NCBI GenBank assembly: GCA_910579285.1
Contig: CAJTTT010000007.1
Location: forward strand, 86,092 to 125,476
DNA from: an uncultured Lachnospiraceae bacterium
Lineage (GTDB): Bacteria > Bacillota > Clostridia > Lachnospirales > Lachnospiraceae
Length of the DNA stretch: 39,385 nt
Reading direction: 5' to 3'
Positions 17,862 to 26,449 of this stretch are shown one piece after another; the first letter of the stretch is position 1; each line of letters begins with the position of its first letter. The position numbers and the translations under genes were made by a program. The notes under the pieces were generated by a model, which was given only the letters and a program-made list of their open reading frames with translations, was not told where the DNA came from and made no database searches.

Positions 17862-18209
17862 ATGAAGACAAGGATAAAGGAACTCCGACTGGAAAAAAAA
17901 CTGACACAGCAAGCTCTTGCCAAAAAACTTGGCATTAACCAAACAAGTCTGAGCAAAATCGAATGTGGAGCCAGCACCCCTGACGCTCTGCTTTTAGCCG
18001 ATCTATCGCGTTTCTTTCATGTCACCACGGATTATATTCTATTGCTCTCCGAAGAACGTCTGGCAGCAGATTCCCTATTGGCAGATAATATGTGTAATCT
18101 CAAAAAATATCAGCACCTTATTGCTATTTACCAGAAAATGACCCAGAAACAGCAGGGCGACTTTTATAATTTTCTGTGCAGCATGTTAGGCACGAGCGAC
18201 GATCTGTAA
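17862..18209 (+). CDS. XRE-family helix-turn-helix regulator
   Basis: The 115-residue protein has an N-terminal Cro/CI-type helix-turn-helix (about 4-58; LRLEKKLTQQALAKKLGI, QTSLSKIECG, LADLSRFFHVTTDYIL). A helical C-terminal half probably mediates dimerisation. The ribosome site is AGGG, 7 bases from ATG. It stands alone, flanked by AT-rich DNA. The target may be its own promoter, given the half-sites upstream. A hairpin (GTCACC/GGTGAC, 18220-18235) follows the stop codon. Confidence 0.85.
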   Translation: MKTRIKELRLEKKLTQQALAKKLGINQTSLSKIECGASTPDALLLADLSRFFHVTTDYILLLSEERLAADSLLADNMCNLKKYQHLIAIYQKMTQKQQGDFYNFLCSMLGTSDDL

Positions 18210-18363
18210 TACGGAATCTGTCACCGCCTGGTGACGCTTTGCCTTTCCCATATATCTTTTTGTGTCTCAAACAGCATATCTAGTCAGATTGCCAGCGCCC
18301 TGTAATGCTTAAACCCCTGTGCTGTCACATCTGGTCTATGCGTTATATAACGCTTCTATTAAA

Positions 18364-18387
18364 AGGCGGGATTGCAAAATCCCGCCT
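18364..18387. terminator. Intrinsic terminator after galT
   Basis: A 10-base stem AGGCGGGATT/AATCCCGCCT with loop GCAA is followed on the minus strand by TTTTAAT. It lies 44 bases beyond the galT stop. A T-rich stretch on the plus side may make it bidirectional. Confidence 0.75.
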
Positions 18388-18430
18388 CATTTCTTGTCCT
18401 GTGTGAGACTTCGCGGCGCCTCTCACATGG

Positions 18431-19924
18431 TCAAAGGATCGAAAGAAACTTGTCAAAGGCCGCCTGTCCCTGCGCATCTCTCTTGTATACGCCAGAATCC
18501 TCAAGCACTTCCATAAATACATTGCCGATCTCCTTATGAAGGATATCCATGATATGTTCCCTGTCCACATTCGGATAAGCCGGCAGAAATTCTTCTACCC
18601 AGTCGGCATGCTTCGCAAGCTCCTCGTCCTTGCGGATATCTGCGCCTGACACAATTGCCTCGGCGAGACGTTCCATCTCCCCTTTCAGTCTGGCCGGCAG
18701 CACCGCCAGTCCCATAACCTCAATCAGACCGATATTTTCTTTCTTGATATGATGCAGCTTCGCATGGGGGTGATACACGCCCAGCGGGTGCTCCTCCGTG
18801 GTAATATTATTTCGCAGCACCAGATCCAGTTCGAATCTGTTATCCCGCTTTCTTGCAATCGGCGTGATCGTATTGTGCGGCTCGCCGTCCGTCTCGGCAA
18901 ATATGAACGCCTCCTCGTCAGTGTAACCCCGCCATTTCTCCAGAATCAAATCCGCAAGGGCCACCAGCCTGTCTGAATCCTCATGGGAAATGCGGATCAC
19001 GGACATCGGCCAGTTCACCACGCCCGCCTCCACATCCGTAAAGCCCTGCACCGTAAAAATACGTTCCACGGGCGCTTTCGCCATCGCAAACTCATAATGT
19101 CCGCCCTGGAAATGGTCGTGGCTTAAAATCGAACCGCCCACAATCGGCAGATCCGCGTTGGAACCCACAAAATAATGCGGAAACTGTTTCACAAAATCAA
19201 ACAGCTTACAGAACGTGTCGTGTTCGATCTTCATGGGAATATGCTGTGAATTGAACACGATACAATGCTCGTTGTAATACACATACGGCGAATACTGAAA
19301 GCCCCACTCGCTCCCGTTGATGGTAACGGGAATGATCCTGTGGTTCTGTCTCGCCGGATGGTTCACCCGCCCCGCGTAACCTTCATTCTCCCGGCAAAGG
19401 AGGCATTTCGGGTAACCACTCTGCTTCGCGTTTTTCGCCGCCGCAATCGCTTTCGGATCCTTCTCCGGCTTGGAGAGGTTGATGGTGATATCCAGATCAC
19501 CGTATTTCGTAGATGAAATCCATTTCTGGTCTTTCTCAATGCGGTAACGTCTGATGTAATCCGTATCCCGGCTCAATTTATAGAAGTAATCAGTCGCTTC
19601 CACCGGGTCTGTGTCATACTTTTCGCGGAATGTCCTGATCACATCACTGGGCCTCGGTGTAAGTAATCCCATGATCTTCGTGTCAAAAAGATCCCGGTAT
19701 ACAATGCTGTCCTCTATCATCCCTTTTTCACAGGCATAGTCCAGCATCTCTTTCAATACTGCCTCCAGCTCCTCCACGGTCATCGCCGGATCGCCGTCTT
19801 CCTCCAGTTCGTCCAGTCCAAAAAGCTCCAGCAGACGGTTGACCGTATATATCTCATCCTCTTTCTCAATCAGCCCGGTAAGCAGGCCATACTTCACAAG
19901 TTTTCTGATATTTTGCTGAATCAT
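18431..19924 (-). CDS. galT: UDP-glucose--hexose-1-phosphate uridylyltransferase (class II GalT)
   Basis: The 497-residue enzyme transfers UMP from UDP-glucose to galactose 1-phosphate, the second step of the Leloir pathway. It belongs to the Firmicutes-type class II family, which is longer than the E. coli enzyme. Diagnostic segments are SKPEKDPKAIAAAK, CLLCRENEGYAG, PHYFVGSNADLPIVGGSIL (split family block) and SHDHFQGGHYEF. It follows galK by 14 bases on the same strand, so the two are translated from one message. A terminator lies downstream. Confidence 0.96.
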   Translation of the reverse strand: MIQQNIRKLVKYGLLTGLIEKEDEIYTVNRLLELFGLDELEEDGDPAMTVEELEAVLKEMLDYACEKGMIEDSIVYRDLFDTKIMGLLTPRPSDVIRTFREKYDTDPVEATDYFYKLSRDTDYIRRYRIEKDQKWISSTKYGDLDITINLSKPEKDPKAIAAAKNAKQSGYPKCLLCRENEGYAGRVNHPARQNHRIIPVTINGSEWGFQYSPYVYYNEHCIVFNSQHIPMKIEHDTFCKLFDFVKQFPHYFVGSNADLPIVGGSILSHDHFQGGHYEFAMAKAPVERIFTVQGFTDVEAGVVNWPMSVIRISHEDSDRLVALADLILEKWRGYTDEEAFIFAETDGEPHNTITPIARKRDNRFELDLVLRNNITTEEHPLGVYHPHAKLHHIKKENIGLIEVMGLAVLPARLKGEMERLAEAIVSGADIRKDEELAKHADWVEEFLPAYPNVDREHIMDILHKEIGNVFMEVLEDSGVYKRDAQGQAAFDKFLSIL

Positions 19925-19938
19925 TTTTTCAACCTCCC

Positions 19939-21102
19939 CTAGAGTTTAGACGGTCCGTCTCCGATCTCAACTACATAGAAATCCGCCTTCTTACCGACAC
20001 GCTCCTTATAAGCCGCGCCCACCTTTTCCTTGAAGGATTCCACTGCCTCATCCTTCACGATACTCACTGTACAGCCGCCAAAACCGCCGCCTGTAATGCG
20101 GGAGCCGATCACGCCGTCCACCTTCCAGGCCTCCTCTGCAAGCACGTCAATCTCATCGCAGGAAACCTCATAGTCGTCGCGCAGGGAAACATGGGAGGCA
20201 TTCATCAGCTCGCCAAAGGCTTTCAGATCGTTGTTTTTCAAGGCCTCCACCGCACGGATTGTCCGGCGGTTCTCATATACCGCATGTTTTGCACGTTTCG
20301 CGCAGACCGCATCGGCAATGGCGGACTTGTTCGCCTCAAATTCCTCCTCCGTTAGATCGCCGAGCGTCTCTATCTTTATCACCTTCTGTAAATCAGCCAG
20401 CGCCTGCTCGCTCTCTTTTCTTCTCGTATTGTAGCCAGAGTTTACAAGAGAGTGCTTCACATTGCTGTTGGTGACGATAATCTTTGCACCTTCCAGCACA
20501 AGGGGCGCATACTGATAGGTCAGATCCGCCGTATCCAGGAAGATTGCATTGTCCTTCTTTCCCATCGCAGAGGCAAACTGATCCATAATCCCACAGTTCA
20601 TGCCGTTAAAATTGTTTTCCGAATACTGACCGATCAGGGCCAGATCCACATTGGTCACATCGAATCCAAACAGATCCCGAAGGTAAAAACCTGTCAGCAC
20701 TTCCAAAGATGCGGAAGATGACAAGCCGGAACCGCCCGGAATATCCCCGTATAACACGATATCCAGACCACAGTCCATCTTCATGCCCCGCTCAGCGAAA
20801 GCCCACATAACTCCCTTCGGGTAGTTCGTCCAGCCCGCCGCATCGGAAGGCTTCAGATCATCCAGACTGCTCTCCACCACACCCATTTTTTCAAAATTCA
20901 TCGAGTAAAACCGCAGTTTCCTGTCTGCTCTCTTTTTCACCGCCGCATATGTACCGATTGTCAGCGCACAGGGAAACACATGCCCCCCATTATAGTCCGT
21001 GTGCTCGCCGATCATGTTCACCCGGCCCGGCGCAAAGTACACGCCCGCCCCGTCAGCGTCCCCGTAAAGCTCCTCAAACTTCTTTAAAACCTTTTCTTTC
21101 AT
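19939..21102 (-). CDS. galK: Galactokinase
   Basis: This 387-residue GHMP kinase phosphorylates galactose at C1. The family signature GRVNMIGEHTDYNGG is near the N-terminus, the ATP-binding loop is PGGSGLSSSASLEV, and the C-terminal motif is RITGGGFGGCTVSI. The start MKEKVLKKFEELYG at 21102 has AAGGAGAG upstream. The ORF could begin at 21132, but that adds a basic stretch (MACGKGRREG) overlapping the ribosome site. It is first of the galK-galT pair, downstream of an AraC regulator. A dyad and a large stem-loop element occupy the leader. Confidence 0.96.
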   Translation of the reverse strand: MKEKVLKKFEELYGDADGAGVYFAPGRVNMIGEHTDYNGGHVFPCALTIGTYAAVKKRADRKLRFYSMNFEKMGVVESSLDDLKPSDAAGWTNYPKGVMWAFAERGMKMDCGLDIVLYGDIPGGSGLSSSASLEVLTGFYLRDLFGFDVTNVDLALIGQYSENNFNGMNCGIMDQFASAMGKKDNAIFLDTADLTYQYAPLVLEGAKIIVTNSNVKHSLVNSGYNTRRKESEQALADLQKVIKIETLGDLTEEEFEANKSAIADAVCAKRAKHAVYENRRTIRAVEALKNNDLKAFGELMNASHVSLRDDYEVSCDEIDVLAEEAWKVDGVIGSRITGGGFGGCTVSIVKDEAVESFKEKVGAAYKERVGKKADFYVVEIGDGPSKL

Positions 21103-21134
21103 ACCCTCTCTCCTTCCCTTTCCGCAAGCCATAC

Positions 21135-21162
21135 AGAAAATGTCATATTTTAGACATTTTCT
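21135..21162. promoter_or_regulatory. Dyad in the galK leader
   Basis: AGAAAATGTC (21135-21144) and GACATTTTCT (21153-21162) are perfect inverted repeats with an 8-base spacer, 33 bases before galK. It could be an operator for the neighbouring AraC-type regulator or an RNA hairpin. Confidence 0.45.
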
Positions 21163-21230
21163 AAGTGAAATATAGAACTTCCTAGCGAAGCAGCCTTTGC
21201 TGCTTAGTTATTTAGAAGTTCTTTTCACTT
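21163..21230. repeat. Long imperfect stem-loop element before galK
   Basis: The outer arm AAGTGAAA-tat-AGAACTTC (21163-21181) pairs fully with GAAGTTCTTTTCACTT (21215-21230), leaving a 3-base bulge. An inner hairpin is AAGCAGC/GCTGCTT (21188-21205). The motif GCGAAGC occurs at 21185-21191. The layout resembles the element at 36315-36399. Neither side has a strong T run, so it is not a standard terminator. Confidence 0.6.
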
Positions 21231-21290
21231 TATTATAGCAAAAAAGGACCATCCTTACATAGTCCTTTGTTACTGAAACCTGTCAAAATG

Positions 21291-22196
21291 TTACATATGA
21301 TTCAGACTGTTGATCTGGCCGATAAACTCTTCCACCTGCCGCAGATACTCCCTGTTGCGCCTGGTCTCCCCTTTCTGCATCTCCTTCCTGAAGCTGGTGG
21401 GGGACATCTGCTTCATCTGCCGGAATGCTTTCGTAAATACCAGCGGATCGTGATAACCGCAGGATAAGGCGATGCTCTCAATGGGCAGTGAAGTAAGCTG
21501 CAGAAGCTCCGCTGCCTTCGTGATGCGAAACGTGGTCAGAAACTGCTGGGGTGACATACCCATAGAATTTTGAAACAGCGTATAGAGATAGCTCCTGTTG
21601 ATGCATACATAATCCGCCACATCCGTTACCTTGATGGGATTACAATAATTATTCTGAATAAATGATACGGCTTTCCGCACATAAATATTTGCCCTGTCAT
21701 CTTCTCCCCGCTTTTCCACCCTGCTGCCCTCGGCTATGACAGACAGAAAAATCCCAAGCTGCCCGTTCCGCCGCAGATCGTGGGAAAGACCATAAGTATT
21801 GTGCTCCATCATATCCTTCACAATTCGGTAAAGCTCCTCCGAAGCTTCGGATTTAAAAATCGGCTGCCTTACGGAAAGACCGATATTCCCCACATACTCC
21901 GCCGCCTGCGTGCCGCTGAAGCCGACCCACACATACGTCCAGGGCTCCTCCTCATCAGACTGGTAAAATGCCAGCTCATCGGGCATAATCAGAAATCCGT
22001 ATCCCGCCTCCAACGGATACTCTTCCCCGCCAATCGAAAATTTCCCTTTGCCGCTCAAAATATAATGGATCAGATAATGAGGTTTTAAGGCCGGTCCAAA
22101 ACTGTGCATTGGCTCCGTCCGAGATAAACCACAGCAGTTCATATACAGACTGCCCGTCTGCTCCCCCGCAAATTCCAGTTTGTATGCTTTTTCCAT
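21291..22196 (-). CDS. AraC-family regulator with cupin-type sensor domain
   Basis: The 301-residue regulator has an N-terminal arabinose-binding-like cupin (about 20-150; HYILSGKGKFSIGGEEYPL, YGFLIMPDELAFYQSD) and two C-terminal AraC helix-turn-helix motifs (about 190-290; VTDVADYVCINRSYLYTLF, ESIALSCGYHDPLVFTKAF). The form resembles sugar-responsive activators such as MsmR and RafR. It lies just upstream of galK-galT on the same strand, so control of galactose use is likely, though not shown. The start has a purine-rich site (GGGAAGAAGAG), and a good promoter lies 70-100 bases upstream. Confidence 0.9.
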   Translation of the reverse strand: MEKAYKLEFAGEQTGSLYMNCCGLSRTEPMHSFGPALKPHYLIHYILSGKGKFSIGGEEYPLEAGYGFLIMPDELAFYQSDEEEPWTYVWVGFSGTQAAEYVGNIGLSVRQPIFKSEASEELYRIVKDMMEHNTYGLSHDLRRNGQLGIFLSVIAEGSRVEKRGEDDRANIYVRKAVSFIQNNYCNPIKVTDVADYVCINRSYLYTLFQNSMGMSPQQFLTTFRITKAAELLQLTSLPIESIALSCGYHDPLVFTKAFRQMKQMSPTSFRKEMQKGETRRNREYLRQVEEFIGQINSLNHM

Positions 22197-22267
22197 TTCT
22201 CTTCTTCCCTGCCGCCGCGCTATATTGCTGTGCGCGTTTCCATGTAGTCAATAGAGCCGTCAATTCG

Positions 22268-22297
22268 ATCATAACACACCGGGAAAACGTCTGTCAA
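22268..22297 (-). promoter_or_regulatory. Promoter of the AraC-family gene
   Basis: On the minus strand TTGACA (22292-22297) is followed by 18 bases and TATGAT (22268-22273). The predicted RNA start is near 22261, giving a leader of about 65 bases. Confidence 0.65.
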
Positions 22298-22303
22298 AGA
22301 AAA

Positions 22304-23314
22304 TCACTCCTCCTCCTTCGTTTTTTCCGGCTCATAGCGCTCCACATCCGCCAGCAGCTTTTCCCATGCATCCTCGTGCTCTACATAATAAAGCGGGCAT
22401 TTTTTGCCGCCGCAGTCATAATGCCGCAGAATATCATCCGTTGACAGATGATATTCCTGTTTCAGCCATGCCAGTGTATGTACCAGTGTGTCATAGGTTT
22501 CCTGTGTAAACATCCCGTCCTCATCCAGGTAGCAGCATTCTATGGAAACGGAATCCTCATTTCTGGTAGCGACCGCATAAGCCTGCTCTTCCAGGGGAAT
22601 GCACTGAATCAGTTCTCCCTCATAACCGATAATAAAATGCGCGCTTGCGGACCGCTCTTTTGTCTCTGCAAGGTTGGCAAAATAACTGCGGTTCTGCCGC
22701 GCCGAAGTACCGGGATTCGCGGTATAGTGCACAAAAACGCTTTTAATCTTTTTCAGCTTTGTACCGGGTCTGGAAAAGTCGTTCGGTTCCAGATAATCCA
22801 CGGTAATCGGCGGCGGCTGTATGCGGTTCTCCTCTATTTTTTCGGAAATAACCTTCACAATGCCCTTGCCTTTTCCCTCTTTTGTATCGTGCATCATGCG
22901 GTAAACCGCCCCCGTTGTCTGATAAATCAAAATCAGACACACTCCAATGACAAAAAACACAGACAGGCGGTAAAGATTGCGCCTCCTTTTCCTTTCCCTG
23001 CGTCGTCTCGCGGGGCTGATAGGACGCACGGCCGCGTCCCGCCGTTCGGACCGCGGTTTTGCAGAAGCGCGCCGCTGCCCGTAACGAACCTGCTCCTGAT
23101 CTGCAAGGCGCATCATGCGGGAACTGCCAGGTTGCCTGGATATTTCCCATAGCTCCAGATTTTCCAGACCGCCGTTGTTTTTGCTCTGCTGTCTTACCCT
23201 CTCTCCACTGCCGCCTCTTCTCCTCTGTGTACTGTTTCCCGTTCTGCTCCGTGAACTGCTGCCCGATATGACGCTTATGCTGTCTCTTGTCCTGCTCCGC
23301 TGTGCCTGCCCCAT
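22304..23314 (-). CDS. Membrane-anchored N-acetylmuramoyl-L-alanine amidase (Amidase_2)
   Basis: The 336-residue protein has an unusually long basic N-terminal region (about 1-110, rich in Arg, Ser and Gln), one membrane span (about 113-133) and an extracellular Amidase_2 domain (about 185-325). Zinc and substrate motifs are visible: VFVHYTANPG, SASAHFIIGYEGELIQCIP, and ILRHYDCGGKKCPLYY. It should cleave the amide bond between muramic acid and the stem peptide. The cytoplasmic tail, about a third of the protein, is probably disordered and may bind nucleic acid or acidic lipid. AGGGGG lies 8 bases before the ATG. The gene precedes the AraC gene, which has its own promoter. Confidence 0.88.
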   Translation of the reverse strand: MGQAQRSRTRDSISVISGSSSRSRTGNSTQRRRGGSGERVRQQSKNNGGLENLELWEISRQPGSSRMMRLADQEQVRYGQRRASAKPRSERRDAAVRPISPARRRRERKRRRNLYRLSVFFVIGVCLILIYQTTGAVYRMMHDTKEGKGKGIVKVISEKIEENRIQPPPITVDYLEPNDFSRPGTKLKKIKSVFVHYTANPGTSARQNRSYFANLAETKERSASAHFIIGYEGELIQCIPLEEQAYAVATRNEDSVSIECCYLDEDGMFTQETYDTLVHTLAWLKQEYHLSTDDILRHYDCGGKKCPLYYVEHEDAWEKLLADVERYEPEKTKEEE

Positions 23315-23463
23315 GTTGTTCCCCCTCTTTTGTACTGTTACACATAATTGTAGTATGTCAATCTTTAAATTTTCTCTAAAATGAATAAAGATTTTCCTAC
23401 ATTTATATATTAGAGAGGGGAACTTAAGAAAAAGGTTACATAATTCTTAATAATTCTTTATTT

Positions 23464-25707
23464 TTATCCGGCATCCGTCTGCAAAAGGTGTGTCTCCACC
23501 GCCGTCTGCAGTTCCGTTAACCCGTCCAGGAAAATCTGATCGTCCCCGTAATCTGCCTTTTCCAGCACCGGAAGATCCTTTTCCAATTCCTCCCGGCGAT
23601 AAATCATCATATCCGATCCTCCCCCGGAGGGATCCTTGACTTCCACGGCAATCTCTTCCACATTCCCAATGGCATAAAACAACATAGCCGCATTAAAATA
23701 CAGCATATCCTGATCTTCTTTTGTGAAATAGTCCATGCTCATTTTATAATCGAAACGCAGGGCGTAGGGACTTTCCAGCGTCTGCAGGGAAAACCCGCCT
23801 TCCCGGTTCAGCGTTGGCGGCAGGGGCAGGGCCTCCAGCAGTGCGCCCACTTTGGAGTGGTCCCCGACGTAGGGCGTCCGATTCGCCGCCAGACTGTCAA
23901 ACAGGGCGTCCCGGCTCTCCCGGTTCAGACTTAAAATAATCACCTGATATACCACTGTTTTTAATTCTTCGTCAATATACGCCATTTCTTCCTGATATTT
24001 ATCCCGCACCTTACCATCAAAATCCGCTTTGACGTAAACATAGCACCCCGAGTACAGCTCATCCACATTGACTTCTTCCGGCTCGTAAGTTGTCGTCACA
24101 ATCTGCTCATTTGGCAGGTAATCTGTTTTGCCTTCATATGCCTCCTGCACTTCCTCTGTGCGATAACCGCTGTCATCTATCATATAGGTGGTATCGTCGT
24201 TCATGTCTGTGCCCGGCACACCTGCCGTCTCCCCGGCTGTTCCCGCCTCATCCATCCCGGGCTGGTAATCTGTGGCCGCTTCCTCTGCCGGTGTGTAAGT
24301 ATGCTCTGTTCTCGACAGCGGCTCTCCCAGATAGGCTCTGAGCAGATAATTATAGCCGTAATCCCCGATCGGCGTAACTTCCCGCCCTTCATCGACCAGC
24401 CCCAGCGCATCCTTGAGCGGCATTCTGGCAAATCTGCCCACCTCTTCCTGCGCCGCAAGATGATAAATGACAACCTCGTCACTTTCCTTTTCTGCCACAC
24501 AGCCGCTTATGCGGCCGATGCTTGCAGGCAGCGGTATCTGCATATCCCCGCCCGTGACCAGAAGGCCTTCCTGCGCATCCACCACTGTTCCATGAAACTG
24601 CGCATCCCTGGTAAAGACAAAGAGGCACACAACCGCAATCAGAAACAGCACGCCAGCCGCCGCTGTATAGAAAACCTTCGGCTCCTCTGCGATAAAACGT
24701 ATCCGCTCTTTCACGCTCTTTCCACTGCCGGTCATGGTTGTCGCCGTGCACACCAAATCAGACATATGCCCCTTTCGGGTGATAATGGACAGCAGTGTCT
24801 CCCCGTAAGGAACCCGTTCCTTTTCACCAAGCGCCGCCAGCGCTCCCTCATCGCAGGCCAGCTCGCAGTCCCGTTTGGAACAGACCGCAGCGGCCCATAC
24901 CAATGGATGAAACCAGTATACCGTTACCAACGCGCCCCGGAGAACCGCCCAAAAGCTGTCCCCATGTTTTTTATGGACAAGCTCATGGACAATGACATGG
25001 CGCAGTTTGTCCGTATCACCGATCACATCTGCCGTCAGATAAACCGCTTCGCGCCCCGGAAATCCGTACAGACAGGGAGAAGAAATGCCTTCCACTGCAT
25101 AAAAAGCGGGCAGACGTCCTTTCTTTTTAAAAAGGCCGCTGTTCTTTTCCTTCCCGCCCGAAACTTTCTCTTCTCCAAAAACTGCTGTTTTCACTTCTTC
25201 TGGCAAGTCAAAAGGCTTTCGGCGCTTCCTTAACCGATAACTGAATACCACATTGGTAATTATGATCCACGCGCCTATGATAAACCCGCCAAGCCCCCAG
25301 AAAAACAAGAGCACATCCAATCTGGAAAAGCCCAGCTTTCCCGCCATAAACACAGATGTCGGCCCGTCTTTTGGCATCGCTTCCAGCGTTTCTCTGATCT
25401 CATCCGTGGTAAACAGACGAAACAGAATACTGCTCGAATTCACCGTCATCTGAATGGGTTCCTCCAGCCGAATCGTCTCTTCCAGCCGCTCTCCGATACC
25501 GCTTTCATCTTCCCCCACCAGATCCATCAGACGGAAATCGGAAAACGATCCCAAATCAAACTCTGCCGAAATCGGTATCACCAGCCGGAGCGCTGCCAGA
25601 AGCCAAAGCGCATACTGCAGCCTGCTGCCGATTTTTCCGCGGAAAATCCGCCGGATCAACAAAATACACAGTATCAGAACGGTTGCTGTTATCAATATCT
25701 CTCTCAT
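23464..25707 (-). CDS. BlaR1-like M56 membrane metallopeptidase with DUF4825-type C-terminus
   Basis: The 747-residue protein has membrane spans near 5-22, 31-47, 132-155 and about 320-340. The M56 zinc protease motif is HVIVHELVHKKHGD (HELVH at 241-245), with the third ligand region ELACDEGALAALG. After the last span comes a long extracellular part. It lacks the SxxK/SxN/KTG motifs of a penicillin-binding sensor. Near the C-terminus ANRTPYVGDHSKVGALLEAL resembles DUF4825. It should therefore sense something other than beta-lactams directly. It follows the BlaI-like repressor on the same strand. The ATG at 25707 has GGAGG at the right distance; an ORF start at 25743 lacks one. Confidence 0.87.
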   Translation of the reverse strand: MREILITATVLILCILLIRRIFRGKIGSRLQYALWLLAALRLVIPISAEFDLGSFSDFRLMDLVGEDESGIGERLEETIRLEEPIQMTVNSSSILFRLFTTDEIRETLEAMPKDGPTSVFMAGKLGFSRLDVLLFFWGLGGFIIGAWIIITNVVFSYRLRKRRKPFDLPEEVKTAVFGEEKVSGGKEKNSGLFKKKGRLPAFYAVEGISSPCLYGFPGREAVYLTADVIGDTDKLRHVIVHELVHKKHGDSFWAVLRGALVTVYWFHPLVWAAAVCSKRDCELACDEGALAALGEKERVPYGETLLSIITRKGHMSDLVCTATTMTGSGKSVKERIRFIAEEPKVFYTAAAGVLFLIAVVCLFVFTRDAQFHGTVVDAQEGLLVTGGDMQIPLPASIGRISGCVAEKESDEVVIYHLAAQEEVGRFARMPLKDALGLVDEGREVTPIGDYGYNYLLRAYLGEPLSRTEHTYTPAEEAATDYQPGMDEAGTAGETAGVPGTDMNDDTTYMIDDSGYRTEEVQEAYEGKTDYLPNEQIVTTTYEPEEVNVDELYSGCYVYVKADFDGKVRDKYQEEMAYIDEELKTVVYQVIILSLNRESRDALFDSLAANRTPYVGDHSKVGALLEALPLPPTLNREGGFSLQTLESPYALRFDYKMSMDYFTKEDQDMLYFNAAMLFYAIGNVEEIAVEVKDPSGGGSDMMIYRREELEKDLPVLEKADYGDDQIFLDGLTELQTAVETHLLQTDAG

Positions 25708-25750
25708 CATTGCCCTCCATGATTGCGAAATGTCCATCCACACATATCAA

Positions 25751-26155
25751 TTACCGTTCCTTCTCTTCTCCCTGCGGACGGCTTCCCGTCCTTCTCTTCT
25801 TTGCCTGTTCCAGAATGCCGTACAATTCCTGTATTTCCTCCTCAGACAGCGCCTGATCCTCCACCATAGCGTTGACCATCATACCCAGACTGCCCCTGTA
25901 AACCTTCTGCAAAAATCCCCGGGTCTCCCGCATGGACACTTCCTCCCTTGTCACAAGCGGATAAAATATTTTTGCCCGTCCGCCTTCCCTGTGAGAAACC
26001 GCGCCCTTCTTTTCCATGCGGGAAAGCATGGTAATCACAATATGCTTATCCCATCCCGTGTCACTGCCCAGCTGGTTTTTAAGCTCTGTGATCGTGCTCT
26101 CCCGCTCCCAGAGCTGATTCATAATTTTCCATTCCCCATCCGATAAATTGACCAC
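25751..26155 (-). CDS. BlaI/MecI-family transcriptional repressor
   Basis: The 134-residue winged-helix repressor begins with GTG (VVNLSDGEWKIMNQLWE), then ITELKNQLG, WDKHIVITMLSRMEKKGAVSH and the wing REGGRAKIFYPLV. A C-terminal dimerisation helix pair is the cleavage region in relatives. GTG at 26155 is preferred over the longer ORF to 26317 for two reasons: AAGGAG lies 6 bases upstream, and the promoter and operator (26212-26269) fall inside the longer ORF. Paired with the M56 protease, it should be inactivated by proteolysis when that sensor fires. Confidence 0.9.
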   Translation of the reverse strand: MVNLSDGEWKIMNQLWERESTITELKNQLGSDTGWDKHIVITMLSRMEKKGAVSHREGGRAKIFYPLVTREEVSMRETRGFLQKVYRGSLGMMVNAMVEDQALSEEEIQELYGILEQAKKRRTGSRPQGEEKER

Positions 26156-26211
26156 TCTGCTCTCCTTCCCCTGCGTCTTTCCGCTTCCTTCCAGTCTTTT
26201 TGGTATATTTT

Positions 26212-26229
26212 GGTATACGGACGTATACC
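26212..26229. promoter_or_regulatory. BlaI-type operator
   Basis: GGTATACG (26212-26219) and CGTATACC (26222-26229) form a perfect 8-base dyad with a 2-base spacer just downstream of the predicted RNA start. Further GTATAC half-sites lie at 26254-26260, inside the promoter spacer, and a variant GGTATATT at 26202-26209. Position and repetition fit autorepression by the BlaI-like protein. Confidence 0.7.
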
Positions 26230-26239
26230 TTTTGATAGT

Positions 26240-26269
26240 ATCATACACGCAAGGGTATACGCCTGTCAA
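26240..26269 (-). promoter_or_regulatory. Promoter of the BlaI-M56 operon
   Basis: On the minus strand TTGACA (26264-26269), an 18-base spacer and TATGAT (26240-26245). The spacer contains a GTATAC half-site, so bound repressor would block polymerase. Confidence 0.75.
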
Positions 26270-26362
26270 CCCTCTGTTATTCTGAAAATCTATTCCCGCT
26301 GGGATGTCCTTTTTCAATTCTCTTTGTACTCTTCCTTTTTATAGCCGCGCTCAAACATAAAA

Positions 26363-26389
26363 CAGGAAACCCATCAACTGGATTTCCTG
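26363..26389 (-). terminator. Terminator after the small helical membrane protein gene
   Basis: CAGGAAA and TTTCCTG pair, with CC/GG pairing inside interrupted by mismatches. On the minus strand the stem is followed by TTTTAT. It lies about 60 bases beyond the stop codon at 26450. Confidence 0.65.
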
Positions 26390-26449
26390 CTTTCTCTTTC
26401 TTTATCAACATTGTCCTGTGCGCAGCCAAATTTTTCAATCCCGCATCAC

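Noticed and set aside
22743..23345. 200-codon alternate-frame ORF over the amidase N-terminal region
   Set aside because: Its length comes from the biased basic composition of the amidase tail; no ribosome site or family resemblance was seen.
23464..26155. Beta-lactam resistance system
   Set aside because: The repressor-protease pair is present, but no penicillin-binding sensor motifs or beta-lactamase gene were seen.
26156..26317. Longer N-terminus for the BlaI-like repressor
   Set aside because: The region contains the promoter and operator; the GTG at 26155 has a well-placed AAGGAG.
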